Shown: positions 11,701 through 21,933 of the stretch, piece by piece
Layout of the letters: every line of letters starts with the position of its first letter
How positions within the stretch are numbered: position 1 is the first letter of the stretch
DNA from: Aphidius gifuensis
Lineage: Eukaryota > Arthropoda > Insecta > Hymenoptera > Braconidae
Assembly (NCBI RefSeq): GCF_014905175.1
Contig: NC_057790.1
Span: 9,610,001 to 9,674,000 of the forward strand
DNA: 64,000 nucleotides
Reading direction: 5' to 3'
Position numbers and translations under genes: made by a program
The notes under the pieces: generated by a model
Told to the model about the DNA's origin: nothing
What the model saw: the letters and a program-made list of their open reading frames with translations, nothing else
Databases searched by the model: none

Positions 11701-14700
11701 AAGAAAGAAAATAAACTAATTTTGAGTTTTTCTGAAAAAAAACAAAATTTATGGAGAAATGTTTTTTTATAAAGTGCAATAGTGATCTCATAGACGCATC
11801 TTTTAAGCCCTGAACAAACTCTCTAGAACAATTACTTCATAAGTTATAACATTTCTTCTTTTTCTGGTGATGATTTTAATACTGCAGCTGAGCCAGTGAA
11901 AAAAAAATACTGAGCAAGACTCGTTGAAGTCATCAATCAGTTTGCAACAGCTCTTCATCAGTTGGTGTAATTGTTTCATTATCTTCAATTAAATTTTCAG
12001 GATCAACGTCCACCTGTTCAAATCAGTATCTTCTGGTATAGTTTGTTTTGTTTTTATAACATTCTTAAGAACTCGTAAAACGTGTGACTGATTGAATAAA
12101 TGAAGATTGATTCCAGCTCTTCGCAGTATGGATCTAACCTGAGAGTGCTGCTGATAATGGTGGTACAGTAAGAATATCTACAGCAATTTCATCAATTTTA
12201 GTATTGTCATGAATAGCTTGCCACTATTTTTGAGCTGGACTTGGTGATACAGAATGATGGACGTGTTCTTTACCAAAAATACCACTAACTGTTTTCTAGT
12301 CAACAAAACTTTGTGCCAATTTATTCTCATCAAGTCCAAGTTTTTTACCAAATTTGAATAAATATGAAGAAATATCATCATCATCGTGTATATTTCCTCC
12401 TTTAAAACCTGGATCTATAATATTTGCAACCCGATGAAAAAGTGTGATTGCCATACTATTTCGATGTTCAAATGTCGAAAAAAAGAATTTTTTTTCTTCT
12501 TTTGATATCCTTGTTGATGAATGATTCAATTAGTCCTTTGATTGCTCTTCCATTTAGTCAAAAGCAAGACGAGCTTCACTTATACAAAAATAATTGCCTT
12601 CTAATTTAATTATCCAGTAAGTAATTAGTATTACTAGAATTATTGTTTTGATTAATATCAACCGGAAACCATCATCTGAAGAAATTTGCTTTGTTAATTT
12701 GGTTGATAATTCTTCTTAATAATCCATTCTTGTATTTTTGATAAAAGATTTTTTAACATCTGGTTCTATCACATTGATATTTCACGGAGATTTTGTTCAA
12801 TACATAATATGCTGTCCAAGCATATTATTGTTCATAAAAATTGAGAGAGAAACTTGTAAAATACAAAATGGTAAAATAAAAAAGAAAAATATATATAAAG
12901 GTATAATAAAATTAATGTTTGGATAGTGTTGAGTTACCGTGCCTAATCCCTTGACAGCACGAGCCAATGTCGACTAATTCTTCGAACTTGCAGTTTGTGC
13001 CCCGCAAGCAGACTTTGCAAATTCGAGGAAATTCAGGATTAGTCCGATGACTTCAAACGCAACACTGTCCTCAACGAAAAATAAAATAAAATAGAATGTG
13101 CCTTGTGAAAATTATATTTGGGAAAGTTTTCTCAGGCTCACACCAACACTTAGTTACCTGGGCGTCGTTGTGAAACCTTCGAAGATTTTCTCAGAATTTT
13201 CTAATATTAAGGCCCGAGAGGTGAGTAAGCGTCTTGGACCTTTTTTTTAAATCAGTTGCCTTTGCAATCTTGTGGCTCACACATCTCTCTTTTGTCACTG
13301 GTCTTGCTAAAATATTAAACTTCAAATTTAATAACAATCTAACAAATAAATTAATTATTAATATAACAAATAAATGAATTAATAATTTAACAAATAAATG
13401 AATTAATCATTTAACAAATAAATAAAATAATAATTTGACAAGATTGAAGTCAGTGATAATTGAAATTAGCTATCCAACTAAATTTTTAATTGTGTTAATA
13501 ATTACATGATTAAACGAACTTACCTGTAAGTGAAGTTCTATCATGATTGTATGAAGCGCCTCTTCCGAAAAGATCACCAGGTAGTACTCCTACTTTATAC
13601 CGATGGCACCACATGTTTTAAAGTGTTGTGTCAGAACTCGCGGTTTTAATACGCCGATGGTCCGTTGTTGCCCGTAAAGCGCTAACGCACTTTGCTCGTG
13701 TACTTATGTGAATATATATATTGAATTACTATGTAATAATTGTAATTAAACAGACGATGAATTTCAGGTTAAGATTCGATACTTTATTAATTTCCACAAC
13801 GTGGTCAGACGTGCAGTACAAAAGTTGAATTTAGAATAATCTCGTGGTTGGCCTTTTTCCTCTCTCACAACTTTTAACTTAAATTTATAGGCTGGTGGAA
13901 GGTAAGGTAGGAATGGGTTTGTAGGCAATACAGGAAATTATCTACTACTTGAATTCTACTAAATTATACAGTATTATACATTATATATGTCACAGATGCG
14001 TCGCACGCATCACAAAAGCCTAAAATAACTGGCATGTATACGACATCTTGCCAAGCGATCTTCATTCTTATTTAAAGTGTTATTGTAAATTGGATTAAGG
14101 GTAAATATAATTATAGGGAGTGAGATATCACAGGGAGGGACTGATCTTTTCGGAAGAGGCGCTTCATACAATCATAATAGAACTTCACTTACAGGTAAGT
14201 TCGTTTAATCATGTAATCGTATTTCGCGCCTCTTCCTCAATATTCTGATAATTTTGTGAAAAATAAATAAGATAATAAAAATAATAATAATATTAATAAT
14301 ACATTAACATTTTTCCTATGCTGATAATCAATAGCGAATTCAGTTATTGATAAATTGACTTTAAACAGCTACCTGGTGATCTTGATCTTGATCTGTTGTC
14401 CCAAAACCATCATTATTATTTATTTTATCTATTTAATTATTTATTTATTATTATTTTTTTTTTTTCACTTGATACTGCTACTGCATATGATACCTTATCT
14501 GTAACAATTGGATGGTTGTAAAACCTTGCAAAAGTTTGAGATCTTTTAGACCACCCAGCAGTCTTTAATATCAAGTCAATATTTACACCTTGGTCATGAG
14601 CTGTTGATGTTGAAGCATGACGTGTACTGTATGCTGTAAATTTTGATGTATCAAGACCACTTTCCAGTAAGGTGGATTTAATCCAACGACTCAACGTTTG

Positions 14701-17700
14701 TGTTCCAACTTTTTTATGTGGTTTTCTTGTTGCAACAAATAAATTATTCTTGTCATTTCTAACTTCTTTTGTTCTTTTTAAATAACATTTAATAGCAGAA
14801 GCAGGACATATGCTAATATCCTCTTTGTAAAATGGTATGATTAAAATTGGCTGGTTTTTTTTGGGCCTGATGTTTTTATGTTGTTCGAAATTTTTATTTC
14901 TAAATTTTCACCAACCTCAGAAATATTTCTGATATCAATCAACGAGAGTGTCTGCATTCTATGACCCGTCACCAGAGCCAGTAAGGTTGACAATTTTTTC
15001 GATAATTCATGAAGTGAAAGCTCTTCATTTCGTGTTAGTGTACTCAGATGATCAAGTACTATTTTTGGATCCCAAGTACAATCATACTTGGCTCTGGATG
15101 GTCGTAATTTGCTAACACCTTTAAAGAATCTTCTGATTGATGAATCATCACCGAGTCCATCACCTTGTATCAATGCCAAGGCTGAACGATAGCTGTTCAA
15201 ACTGCCATATGATGCACCAAAGTTGTATTGATTATTTAGAAAATGAAGAACATTTGGTACCTGAATCTTAAAAGGATCCATTTGCTGATCAGTCCACCAT
15301 TTTTTTAAACAACAATCGTATTGTTTAATTGATGATTCAGTAAGTGAAGAAACCATGATGTCTGCTGGCTCTGATGGTATGAGTCTTAATTGGAATGCCT
15401 CCCTGAGATAACTCCTGCAACCAGGGTAATCTTTTTCTAGAGAAGATGAGGTTGCCTGTTCAAAGAAGTTAAAAGATTAACATTTGGTAAAAAATATATA
15501 GGAGGTTGATCAAGCATTGACATGTAAACTGGATACCAAGCCTGGGCTGGCCAATTGGGAACTATCATAATCCCTCTACATTTTTCAACTCTTATCTTTT
15601 CAATAGTTCTTAAAATTATTGAAAAAGAAGGGAAAGCATAGAAAAAATACTTATTCCAACTAATTGTATAGGCATCAATGGTCAAACAACCAGGATCTTT
15701 CTTCAAAGATATATATTTTTGACACTTGTTATTTGTTCTTGTAGCAAATAAATCAATATCTGGTGTACCAAAATTCAAGGTTATTGTTTCAAAAGCTGAT
15801 GTTGATAATGCATATTCTGTTTCAGGTTCTAGCCTTCTAGACTCAACATCAGCTTCTTTATTATCTTTAGAAGCAATATAACTTGCATATACCCATATGT
15901 TTCTTTTCTCACACCACTGCCATAATTTTTTTGCTAATTTTGCTAGTTTCAAGTATCGTACACCACCTTTTTTATTTATATAAGCAATAGCAGTAGTATT
16001 ATCAATTCTTAACAAAATATCACAATTCGTTAAATCTTGAGCAAAACATTTAAGGCTTAACCAGGCTGCCATTATCTCAAGATAATTTATATGATTGCTT
16101 TGTTCTTGTTCAGTCCAATGGCCATTTATTCTGTCTTGTTGATAATAGCCCCCCCCCCCAACCAGACAATGAAGCATCTGAAAAAATTTCTATGACTGGT
16201 TTGAATTGGCTGATTTTATTTTTAGCTTTATCTATATTAATATACTACCAGCTGAAATCATCTTGTAGATTTTTTGTTATACTCATTGTTGCTTCATAGT
16301 TATCACCATTTTGTTCTAGAGCTAGATATCGTGCTCGTTCGAAGTCTCGTAAATAGACTCTACTGTATTTTAACGTTATACAACACGAGCCCAGAGTACC
16401 AACAAATGAAGCAAATTCCCTTATTTTACAATTTTTTAATAATTTAAATTTATTTATTTTATTCTTTAGTTTTACTTGCTTTTCCTGTGGAAGCTACTAC
16501 CATTTTTATTGTATCAAAAATATTACCAAGAAATTTGCATCTATTAGATGGTACCATGTGAGTCTCTTTTTCATGTTAATTAAAAAACCTAATTGTTTCA
16601 ATAAATTACAAGTGACATCAACGCTTTCTTGACATTTGATTTCTGTTTTTTCAATTAACAGAATATCATCTAGATATATTACTGAAGTATATCCTAGACT
16701 ACGTAAAAGTGAAATAACAGGTTTCATTATTTTTGCCCAGACATAAGGTGCTGTACAAAGACCAAATGGTAAAGAACAGAACTCATATAATTTACCTTGA
16801 AAATTGAACCTCAAATATTTTCTATATGTATTGTATACTGGTACTGAATAATAAGCATCTTTTAGATCAATACAAGCCATAAAACAACCTGGAGATAACA
16901 GACGTTTAACAACTTTTTCATCTTCCAATTTAAAAAAGTGGGGAAACGAGAATAACTACCGTGCCTATATATAAGCGACATAGAGCAAACCCCTTACCCT
17001 CCCAAATCTGTACGCTTTTATTTTAATATGAGATAAAAAAGTTCGGTAAGATAAAAACATTCTGTTCTGTATTGATCCCATAATCCGATATCAAGCTTTT
17101 TAATAAAAAAAAAATCGAAATTTTTAGACTTATACTTTTATTTAAACATATAACATCAAATTTAAGAAGTTTGCGTTTTTGCTAAAATATCTTCAAAACT
17201 CCAGAGCAATCTTACAACTTCAAAAAAATTAAGAGCTAAGATTTCAACGTCCAGATCAATATTGACAACTTTATAAAATAAAATTCAGCAAGGTAACAGT
17301 AGATGGTGTGAAAAAACCTTTATTACATTAGTATTCAACATCGCATCGATGTTGCGCGCGCCATATATTGTTGGGTGAAAATAATACGGTTAATATTTAA
17401 TAAGCTGTGTTACCACTTGCAAGTATTTTCATATTAATATAATAAAACAATTGTTTCAAAAGAAAAATCTGAGATATTTAAAAAGAAAAATTCAATCGAT
17501 GTTTTATTATTTTAGAATAAATATAATAAATTAATTCGTCAACGTATAAAAAAAAAATCTATTGTAACTAAAACTTTACAAAAAGATGTGATATCATAAC
17601 AAAAAAAAAAACCGAGTTTTTTCTACAAAAAGAAGCGTCAAGTATTCGAAATCTTTAGCTGTTTTTTTTTTTTTTGTACAAAAAGATGTGGTACCAAAAA

Positions 17701-20700
17701 AGTCAAGAATTAAATATATTTTAAATGCATATATGTAATTCAGTCTTGACTCTCGACAAAATTTTAAACTTGACCCTACCTTTTTTTCACATTTTAAATA
17801 TCATATTTATATAGGTATATGTTGAACCAGGTGGGGTCAAGTTTAAAATTTTGTCGAGAGTCAAGACTGAATTACATATATGCATTTAAAATATATTTAA
17901 TTCTTGACTTTTTTGGTACCACATCTTTTTGTACAAAAAAAAAAAACAGCTAAAGATTTCGAATACTTGACGCTTCTTTTTGTAAAAAAAACTCGGTTTT
18001 TTTTTTGTTATGATTTATATATTATTGAACGGTTCAACTGAGTTTAATACTTGAATAATTGATTTTTTTTAAAAATTCATTTAAACGTATTAAACAATAG
18101 TTATCTCGCGGGTTCAAAGAATCATTGTTATTGTTATTATTATTATTATTATTCATATTATAAATATATATAAATGATGATAATTATAACGACAATAATT
18201 TTGATAATATTATCAATTATTCACAATAGTATTGATATTAATAATAATATCTATAATAATAATATTTTAAATATTAATACTAATAATCATCAATATTTAT
18301 ATATGCATGTTATTGTCAATATTATTATTCATATTATTAATATCACTGAAATTATTATAAATCGATAATATTATTGTTATTATTACTAATATTATATTGA
18401 TATTATTATTATCGATGATATTTTTTGAGCTATTATTTTATTTATACTATGGTTATATATGAATAATATTGTTATAATTAATAATAACTCCAATAATATT
18501 ATGATTAACAATAATATCAATATAAAATTAGTAATGATATCGATGGTATCAATCATATCGTCGCATTAAAGGATGAAGGGCGTTAGTGCCAAAAACGTCA
18601 ATTTTAAAGGAAAAAGGGCGTAAGTGCAAATTTATAAATTTTCAAGTTTTTCATCTAATTTTAATACTTAAAAAAAAGGGAAAATGGGCGTAACAACCTT
18701 TGATAAAGGATGAAGGGCGTATGTCCAAGGATTTACGCCTTTTTTCCGTTATCAAAACAATTTTTGATAAAAGATGAAGGGCGTATTTACAATTTTATTC
18801 GAAATTTATTTAATTGCAGGATTTTTTAAGTTATTGATTGTTTACTGATAATTATTCATAATTTATTACCAATAAGAAAAACATATAAATGATTACAAAT
18901 TTTCATCTTTTATTGAAAATGATTTTGAGAATGGAAAAAAGTCGCAAGTCTCTGAACATACGCACTTTTTTTTTTCTGTAAGCCTTAAAATTATATGCAA
19001 AGCCCGAAAATTCATAAAGTCGCACTCACGCCCTTTTTCTTTTAGAAAAAAAAAATTCCTAAAAATAGCACTTACGCCCTTCTTCCATTAATGTGACGAT
19101 ATAAATAATAAAATTTATAATAATAATATTCGAAATATAAATACTAATAATTATTATTAACTAATAATATTTATATTTAAATATTATTATCAGTATTAAT
19201 ATTATCAATTTTGACTTTGCTTTTCTATCATTTTCTTTCCATATTTTAATTGATTTTTCTGAGATTGTTCTTGTTGTTTCTGATATTGCATCTAATTCAG
19301 GTTCTTTTTGTTCACCACACACATAACCCCACAAATTATTTTTAACCAACATTGCTTTAACTTGCATTTCCCAAGTATCAAAATTTTTTTTATTTAGTAA
19401 TTCAGTTCTTGATGTACTGTTTGAACCCATTTTTGTATTCAATTGTTATTTTCAATTATTCACTATTTAAATATTCTATTAATTTTTTTTTTCAATGTGA
19501 CGCTTCTGGAACTTTCCACGATACCACGTTTTACTCTCTTTTATTAAGCAATTTTATTACTCCAATTTTACTAATCCATTTGGATTGTGTCCTGGGCCCA
19601 TAACCTATTGTGATTATGCTTAGGAATATTGGTGCAATAATGTCACAACAACATATTATTGATATTCAATTAAAGAGTAAAAGTATATTAATTACAGGTG
19701 GAATGTGTTACATCCTCGCTTGAGGTGTCATCAGAAAGTGTACGTACTTTATGTGTGTATAAATTTATATGTGTGTGTATGTGATGTCACCAAGGCAATG
19801 GTTTGTATCTGTGTGTGTGTGTGTGTCATTAGGTTCAATTTCCAACAGATTGTCAGAGCCTTTGAAACAATAATACCTTGTAAACAATAAATTCATGTAA
19901 GAAGTGCAAATATGATAAAATATTTTGCAAGTTGACAAGTGGATGTTTATCATAGTTGTGATGCAAATTCAATACAAAAAACATACAATATTTATGATAG
20001 AAAAATTACTTTTAAACATTTATCAGATGCATCACTTGCTCAACCAGTTGGTATCACCAAAGAAAAATTAAAAGATGTGTGAAGTTTGTTAAAATATTTA
20101 ACACCTGAAGGAAAGAAATTTTTTCCAAGTCCATTATTTTGAACTTTGCAAAACTAGACGAAACTAGTCGAAAAATAAAAATGACAACGGATGGTCATGG
20201 AGGCCAGTATGGACGATAAATCATGTCCCTCACCGCGGGGGCCACGGCACTGAATTCGAATATTCCCCAATTAAAATCTTCTGAAATAGTATTAGTGTGT
20301 GTAAATAAAAGCCGCCCACACTCATGCTACTAATGACGTGCCAGTTAAGTATAAAAATTTTAGACATTAGAGGACGCTTATTTTTTTCTTAAACTATGGT
20401 TACAAGGGTGCCTCTTTGAACCCAAAATCGTCCTACCTGGGATCTCACATAAGACCTTAATAATGACAAATATATAAAAAAAACATTTAAATAACTAACT
20501 TCTTAAGTATTCGTTTGGAAATAGTTGTATGCTGTGAAAATAAAATCGAGAGTATAAAAAATTTGGAAAACTTACTGAAATTCGCGAAATTTTGTCATGT
20601 TATGACATAGTATGACATATTCCGTCAAATTTTTATGTCATATTACTTGGGTCATGGCAAACTATGCCGAAAAATGACATAATCCACCGAAACTTTATTT

Positions 20701-21471
20701 CATTTGATGACACATTGTATGAACGAACACAATTATGAATTATTTAGAATAAGAAAAAGTAACCTTTTCGTGCATCATAAACGAGACACTAGACTTTTTT
20801 TTTCTATACTAGATTATGATGAGTGATGTTCTTGCTGCACTGCCATTCAATACAAGTGTAGTTAAATTAGAAATATTGGGGGAGGTGCTTTTGGAAGTAC
20901 TTGAATGGAGTGTATACACACTTGATGAAGGAGATACAAGCAATCTTAATGGAGCGTTTTTGCAGTATTCGGGAATTCAGGTAACATATGCTTTGTTTTT
21001 TTAAAAAAAACCTATAATTAAACATCTAATAAAAGATAAAGAATGATTGGATTCTCGCCTATTCGATATTAGGTAACCTATGATCTATCGAAGCCTGGTG
21101 GGTCAAGAGTTATTTCTGTTTTCGTCCGTTGTTCAAAATGCAGAGTTCCAAGCTATAAAAAATTGAAAAACAACTCAATGTACAGTGTGCTTACAGGTCA
21201 TTTTTTGAGAAATGGCGGAGATGGTTATAAAATGCTAGTAAATCTCAAATGGAGTTCAGAAGGCATTACTACAGACGCAGTTCTAGTTGAGTATTTGAAA
21301 ATGCATAGTCCGATACACCCAGAAGTTGGTTGGAGGATCAACTTTGTAATACCATCCAGAGAAAGGAAAGTAAATCATTCCGATAGTATCAACAGTGGGT
21401 CGAAAATATTTCGACGTACTATTCTTTTTCCTCTTTTTTTAATGCCCTTGATGTTTTATCGAATGGCTTGA
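5745..21471 (+). CDS. Ecto-5'-nucleotidase (CD73/apyrase family), six exons seen, first exon missing
   Basis: The family hydrolyses extracellular AMP, or ATP/ADP in secreted apyrases, to nucleoside and phosphate with two metal ions. Exons read by eye are 5745-5902, 5979-6052, 6121-6885, 6964-7068, 20813-20980 and 21073-21471. All junctions are GT/AG and keep one frame of about 555 codons. Seen in order are RFEQTS, AGDTYQG (metal site), SLGNHEFDDG (metal and catalytic site), GHSGF, GGHTNTFLYTG, CRRQECNFGNLITDA, NAGGIRSSID, DVLAALPF, CSKCRVPSY and GHFLRNGGDGYKM. These are the landmarks of both the N-terminal metallophosphoesterase and C-terminal substrate domains. The last about 20 residues are hydrophobic (FPLFLMPLMFY) after a Ser/Gly patch, which fits a GPI-anchor signal and a membrane ectoenzyme over a secreted apyrase. 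The exon with the signal peptide and the first metal motif (DxH) should precede 5745 but was not found. Start and full length are therefore open. Confidence 0.9.
7890..8260. repeat. GGATCAGG/GGATTCAGG-type repeats with a ~120-bp tandem duplication
   Basis: Words such as GGATCAGGATACCTGATGAGG and GGCTGTGGTAAAGATACATG occur twice (about 8035-8100 and 8155-8220), so two units of about 123 bp lie in tandem. Flanking sequence is rich in CTGATC/GATCAG, like the repeats at 9235-9340 and 10745-11110. No coding capacity. Confidence 0.6.
8388..8462 (-). repeat. tRNA-like sequence
   Basis: The minus strand carries a B-box-like GGGTTCGTTCCCC near 8409-8397 and an A-box-like AATGGCTGCACGTGC near 8456-8440. 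Stem pairing is imperfect, so this is a tRNA relic or tRNA-derived repeat and not a working gene. Confidence 0.4.
9000..9180 (+). repeat. Tandem 17-18 bp repeat, AATCTAGCTAAGTAAAA
   Basis: At least seven copies of (A/G)ATCTAGCTAAGTAAAA variants lie side by side, including GATGTAGCTAAGGAAAA forms. The complement of the same unit appears at 35635-35700 in the loop of a long foldback, so the motif belongs to a dispersed family. Confidence 0.75.
9235..9350. repeat. CTGATCCATTCTGGATC repeat
   Basis: Contains CTGGTCAGGAAATTATCAGG, a CCTCATCCTCAATAAGAATAG-like box and CCTGATCCATTCTGGATCG. The same three boxes occur, partly inverted, at 10745-10850, 10880-10965 and 11000-11090. It is a dispersed non-coding repeat. 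Confidence 0.55.
10130..10644. mobile_element. piggyBac-like MITE with TTAA ends
   Basis: TTAAGGAGGTTATGCACAAATT at the left (10130-10151) is the exact inverse complement of AATTTGTGCATAACCTCCTTAA at the right (about 10623-10644). Both ends carry TTAA, the target duplication used by piggyBac-type transposons. The interior of about 470 bp has no transposase. A GACCGATCAACATA(T/A)GAAAA box also occurs twice inside in direct orientation. Non-autonomous element. Confidence 0.75.
10745..11110. repeat. Repeated CTTGATCAAG / GGATCAGG boxes, partly inverted
   Basis: Three related blocks contain TTGATCAAGT, GATCCAGAATGGATCAG and GATGCTATC(C/T)TGA(C/T)CAGGC. They alternate in orientation and resemble the repeats at 9235-9350 and the TTGATCAAG-rich element at 44.5-46.2 kb. 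Confidence 0.55.
11960..12535 (-). pseudogene. hAT-type transposase C-terminal part, decayed
   Basis: The minus strand encodes MAITLFHRVANIIDPGFKGG (about 12453-12395), which matches the position of the 'LDPRFKG' block of hAT transposases. Further on, in another frame, it encodes IDEIAVDILTVPPLSAALS (about 12200-12145), the place of the conserved hAT dimerisation motif where the family has PxSAASER. Several frameshifts and stops separate the pieces, including one right after PPLSAAL. The catalytic N-terminal part is absent. This is an old transposon copy in the large intron. Confidence 0.65.
13120..13300 (+). pseudogene. Possible non-LTR reverse transcriptase fragment
   Basis: A short plus-strand frame reads LSYLGVVVKPSKIFSEF followed by AREVSKRLG (about 13150-13240). 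It resembles the YLG...H...A..A..L segment downstream of the RT core in some LINEs. The fragment is short and alone, so the call is weak. Confidence 0.25.
13501..14217. repeat. 76-bp inverted repeat at the 3' side of the DIRS-like element
   Basis: 13501-13576 and 14142-14217 are inverse complements with a single mismatch noted. Each arm contains AACGAACTTACCTGTAAG and GAAGCGCCTCTTCCGAAAAG. The 565-bp spacer has no gene and includes a palindrome GATGCGTCGCACGCATC near 13993-14009. DIRS-type retroelements carry inverted terminal repeats and an internal complementary region, so this pair is likely part of the element's 3' end. Confidence 0.7.
14437..15356 (-). pseudogene. Tyrosine recombinase of a DIRS-like retroelement, frameshifted
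   Basis: Two minus-strand open parts (15356-14841 and 14694-14437) form a phage-integrase-type tyrosine recombinase, with a bridging segment in another frame. The first has the SAM-like start (LTESSIKQYDCCLKKWW, LNSYRSALA) and an LLALVTGHRMQTL block with the first catalytic Arg. The second has YSTRHASTSTAHDQG with Arg, then LKTAGWSKRSQTF and RFYNHP with the Tyr nucleophile. In DIRS elements this enzyme integrates a circular DNA form without target duplication. The gene lies downstream of RNase H and RT on the same strand, in the usual DIRS order. Confidence 0.85.
15437..16177 (-). pseudogene. RNase H region of the DIRS-like element
   Basis: A 246-residue open frame carries NHINYLEIMAAWLSLKCF (Glu motif), LLRIDNTTAIAYINKKGG (Asp motif) and ASKDNKEADVESRR (late Asp motif). 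It then carries DIDLFATRTNNKCQKYIS, a segment typical of DIRS and related polyproteins between RNase H and recombinase. The frame itself is intact, but it is cut off from RT and YR by frameshifts, so the element as a whole is dead. A run of ten C residues at 16150-16159 sits near the upstream break. Confidence 0.85.
16178..16934 (-). pseudogene. Reverse transcriptase of the DIRS-like element, 5'-truncated
   Basis: The open part 16928-16506 has CFMACIDLKDAYYSVPV (first catalytic Asp), LPFGLCTAPYVWAKIM and SVIYLDDILLI (YxDD active site). The following 16505-16178 keeps coding-like pieces such as CKFLGN in shifted frames. Homology stops abruptly near 16930, where unrelated sequence begins, so the gag part and the RT N-terminus are gone. 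RT, RNase H and recombinase together identify a DIRS-order retrotransposon inserted in antisense to the 5'-nucleotidase intron. Confidence 0.85.
16935..17593. other. AT-rich intron sequence, no gene
   Basis: No open frame of note and no clear repeat pair. AAACCGAG and AAAGATGTG words near the right edge belong to the adjoining hairpin. Confidence 0.5.
17594..18013. repeat. Near-perfect long hairpin, ~187-bp arms, ~49-base loop
   Basis: Left arm 17594-17780 and right arm 17830-18013 are inverse complements with only A/T-run length changes and a few mismatches. Matching landmarks are TCATAAC/GTTATGA at the ends, then AAGAAGCGTCAAGTATTCG, GATGTGGTACC, TCAGTCTTGACTCTCGAC and AACTTGACCC. There is no coding frame. 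The very high arm identity points to recent formation or ongoing arm-to-arm correction. On the intron transcript it would give a long double-stranded RNA stem. Confidence 0.85.
18120..18545. repeat. ATT/AAT-rich simple sequence
   Basis: A run of (ATT)n-like and TAATAATAT-like words with many short palindromes. The open frame at 18174-18368 is an artefact of this composition. Confidence 0.7.
18559..19099. mobile_element. MITE with AAGGGCGTAAGTGC repeats
   Basis: Left end CGTCGCATTAAAGGATGAAG pairs with right end CTTCTTCCATTAATGTGACG (about 19080-19099) with few mismatches. Inside, GGATGAAGGGCGTA recurs at least three more times in direct orientation, and TTACGCCC/CACGCCC forms recur in inverse orientation. 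The subterminal repetition of one 14-base word in both orientations looks like clustered transposase binding sites. No transposase is encoded. Confidence 0.7.
19161..19442 (-). pseudogene. Ty1/copia Gag N-terminal fragment
   Basis: The minus-strand frame starts at an ATG at 19440-19442 and reads ELLNKKNFDTWEMQVKAMLVKNNLWGYV. This has the N(F/Y)xxWK/ExQ...L..K..W pattern of copia Gag. It continues with KSIKIWKENDRKAKSKLIILI, after which the frame runs into AT-rich repeat. Only the first about 85 residues remain. The primer-binding site lies upstream of the ATG at the expected side. Confidence 0.7.
19585..19606 (-). other. Copia-type primer-binding site
   Basis: The minus strand reads GGTTATGGGCCCAGG just upstream of the Gag ATG. 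Insect copia elements prime from an internal cut of initiator tRNA-Met, and their primer site has this GGTTATGGGCCCAG form. The sequence to the right (about 19607-19715) would be the 5' LTR remnant; its outer edge is not clear. Confidence 0.65.
19720..20810. other. End of the large intron, no gene
   Basis: Contains a (GT)n stretch (about 19812-19827) and TATGACAT words near 20600-20660. A very short plus-strand coding-like relic reads LSDASLAQPVGITKEKLKDV near 20010-20080 and is followed by stops. Nothing else is supported. Confidence 0.45.
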
Positions 21472-21639
21472 AGTAATATAACAATATGTGCGAAAAAATA
21501 TCAAATTTTTAATTTTTTTATTATTTTAATGTCAACTAGTATATCGTTTCTACAAGAGTTTCCAAATACCTATTCCCATTTATTCCTAAGACTCAGAGTA
21601 AATATAAAGGTCTATACATAGTATAATATAGTATAATAA

Positions 21640-21670
21640 TATTAAGAATGAATGATAAAATAAAGTAAAT
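21640..21670 (+). promoter_or_regulatory. Possible poly(A) signal of the 5'-nucleotidase gene
   Basis: AATAAA-type words (GATAAAATAAAGTAAATC) lie about 185 bases after the stop codon at 21469-21471. In such AT-rich DNA the motif is common by chance. Confidence 0.3.
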
Positions 21671-21933
21671 CAATAATTATATAATATAATAAATACTATA
21701 TTTTGTTACGATATACATATGCATATATATATATATATATAACAGTGTCGGAGTATTGAACGACATTTTCAAGTCATATTTTTAATCTTTTTATTAAATT
21801 TTTGCTTTTACTTCAACTTTATTACTATTACGAGGATGTCAATCCAAATTTTAAATTTTTATAATAAATAACAAAGGGCGTACGTTCATGCATGGAGAAT
21901 TAATATATTAAAATCATTGATGTATTATTTCAG

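Larger units (their letters stand above)
7069..20812 (+). other. 13.7-kb intron of the 5'-nucleotidase gene
   Basis: It starts with a donor GTAAAT after GACATG at 7068 and ends with an AG before ATTATGATGAGTGATG at 20813. The reading phase is 0 on both sides. All other visible introns in this gene are about 70-95 bp, so this one is over a hundred times longer. It contains at least eight separately recognisable repeats or elements, listed individually. No host exon was seen within it. Confidence 0.8.
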
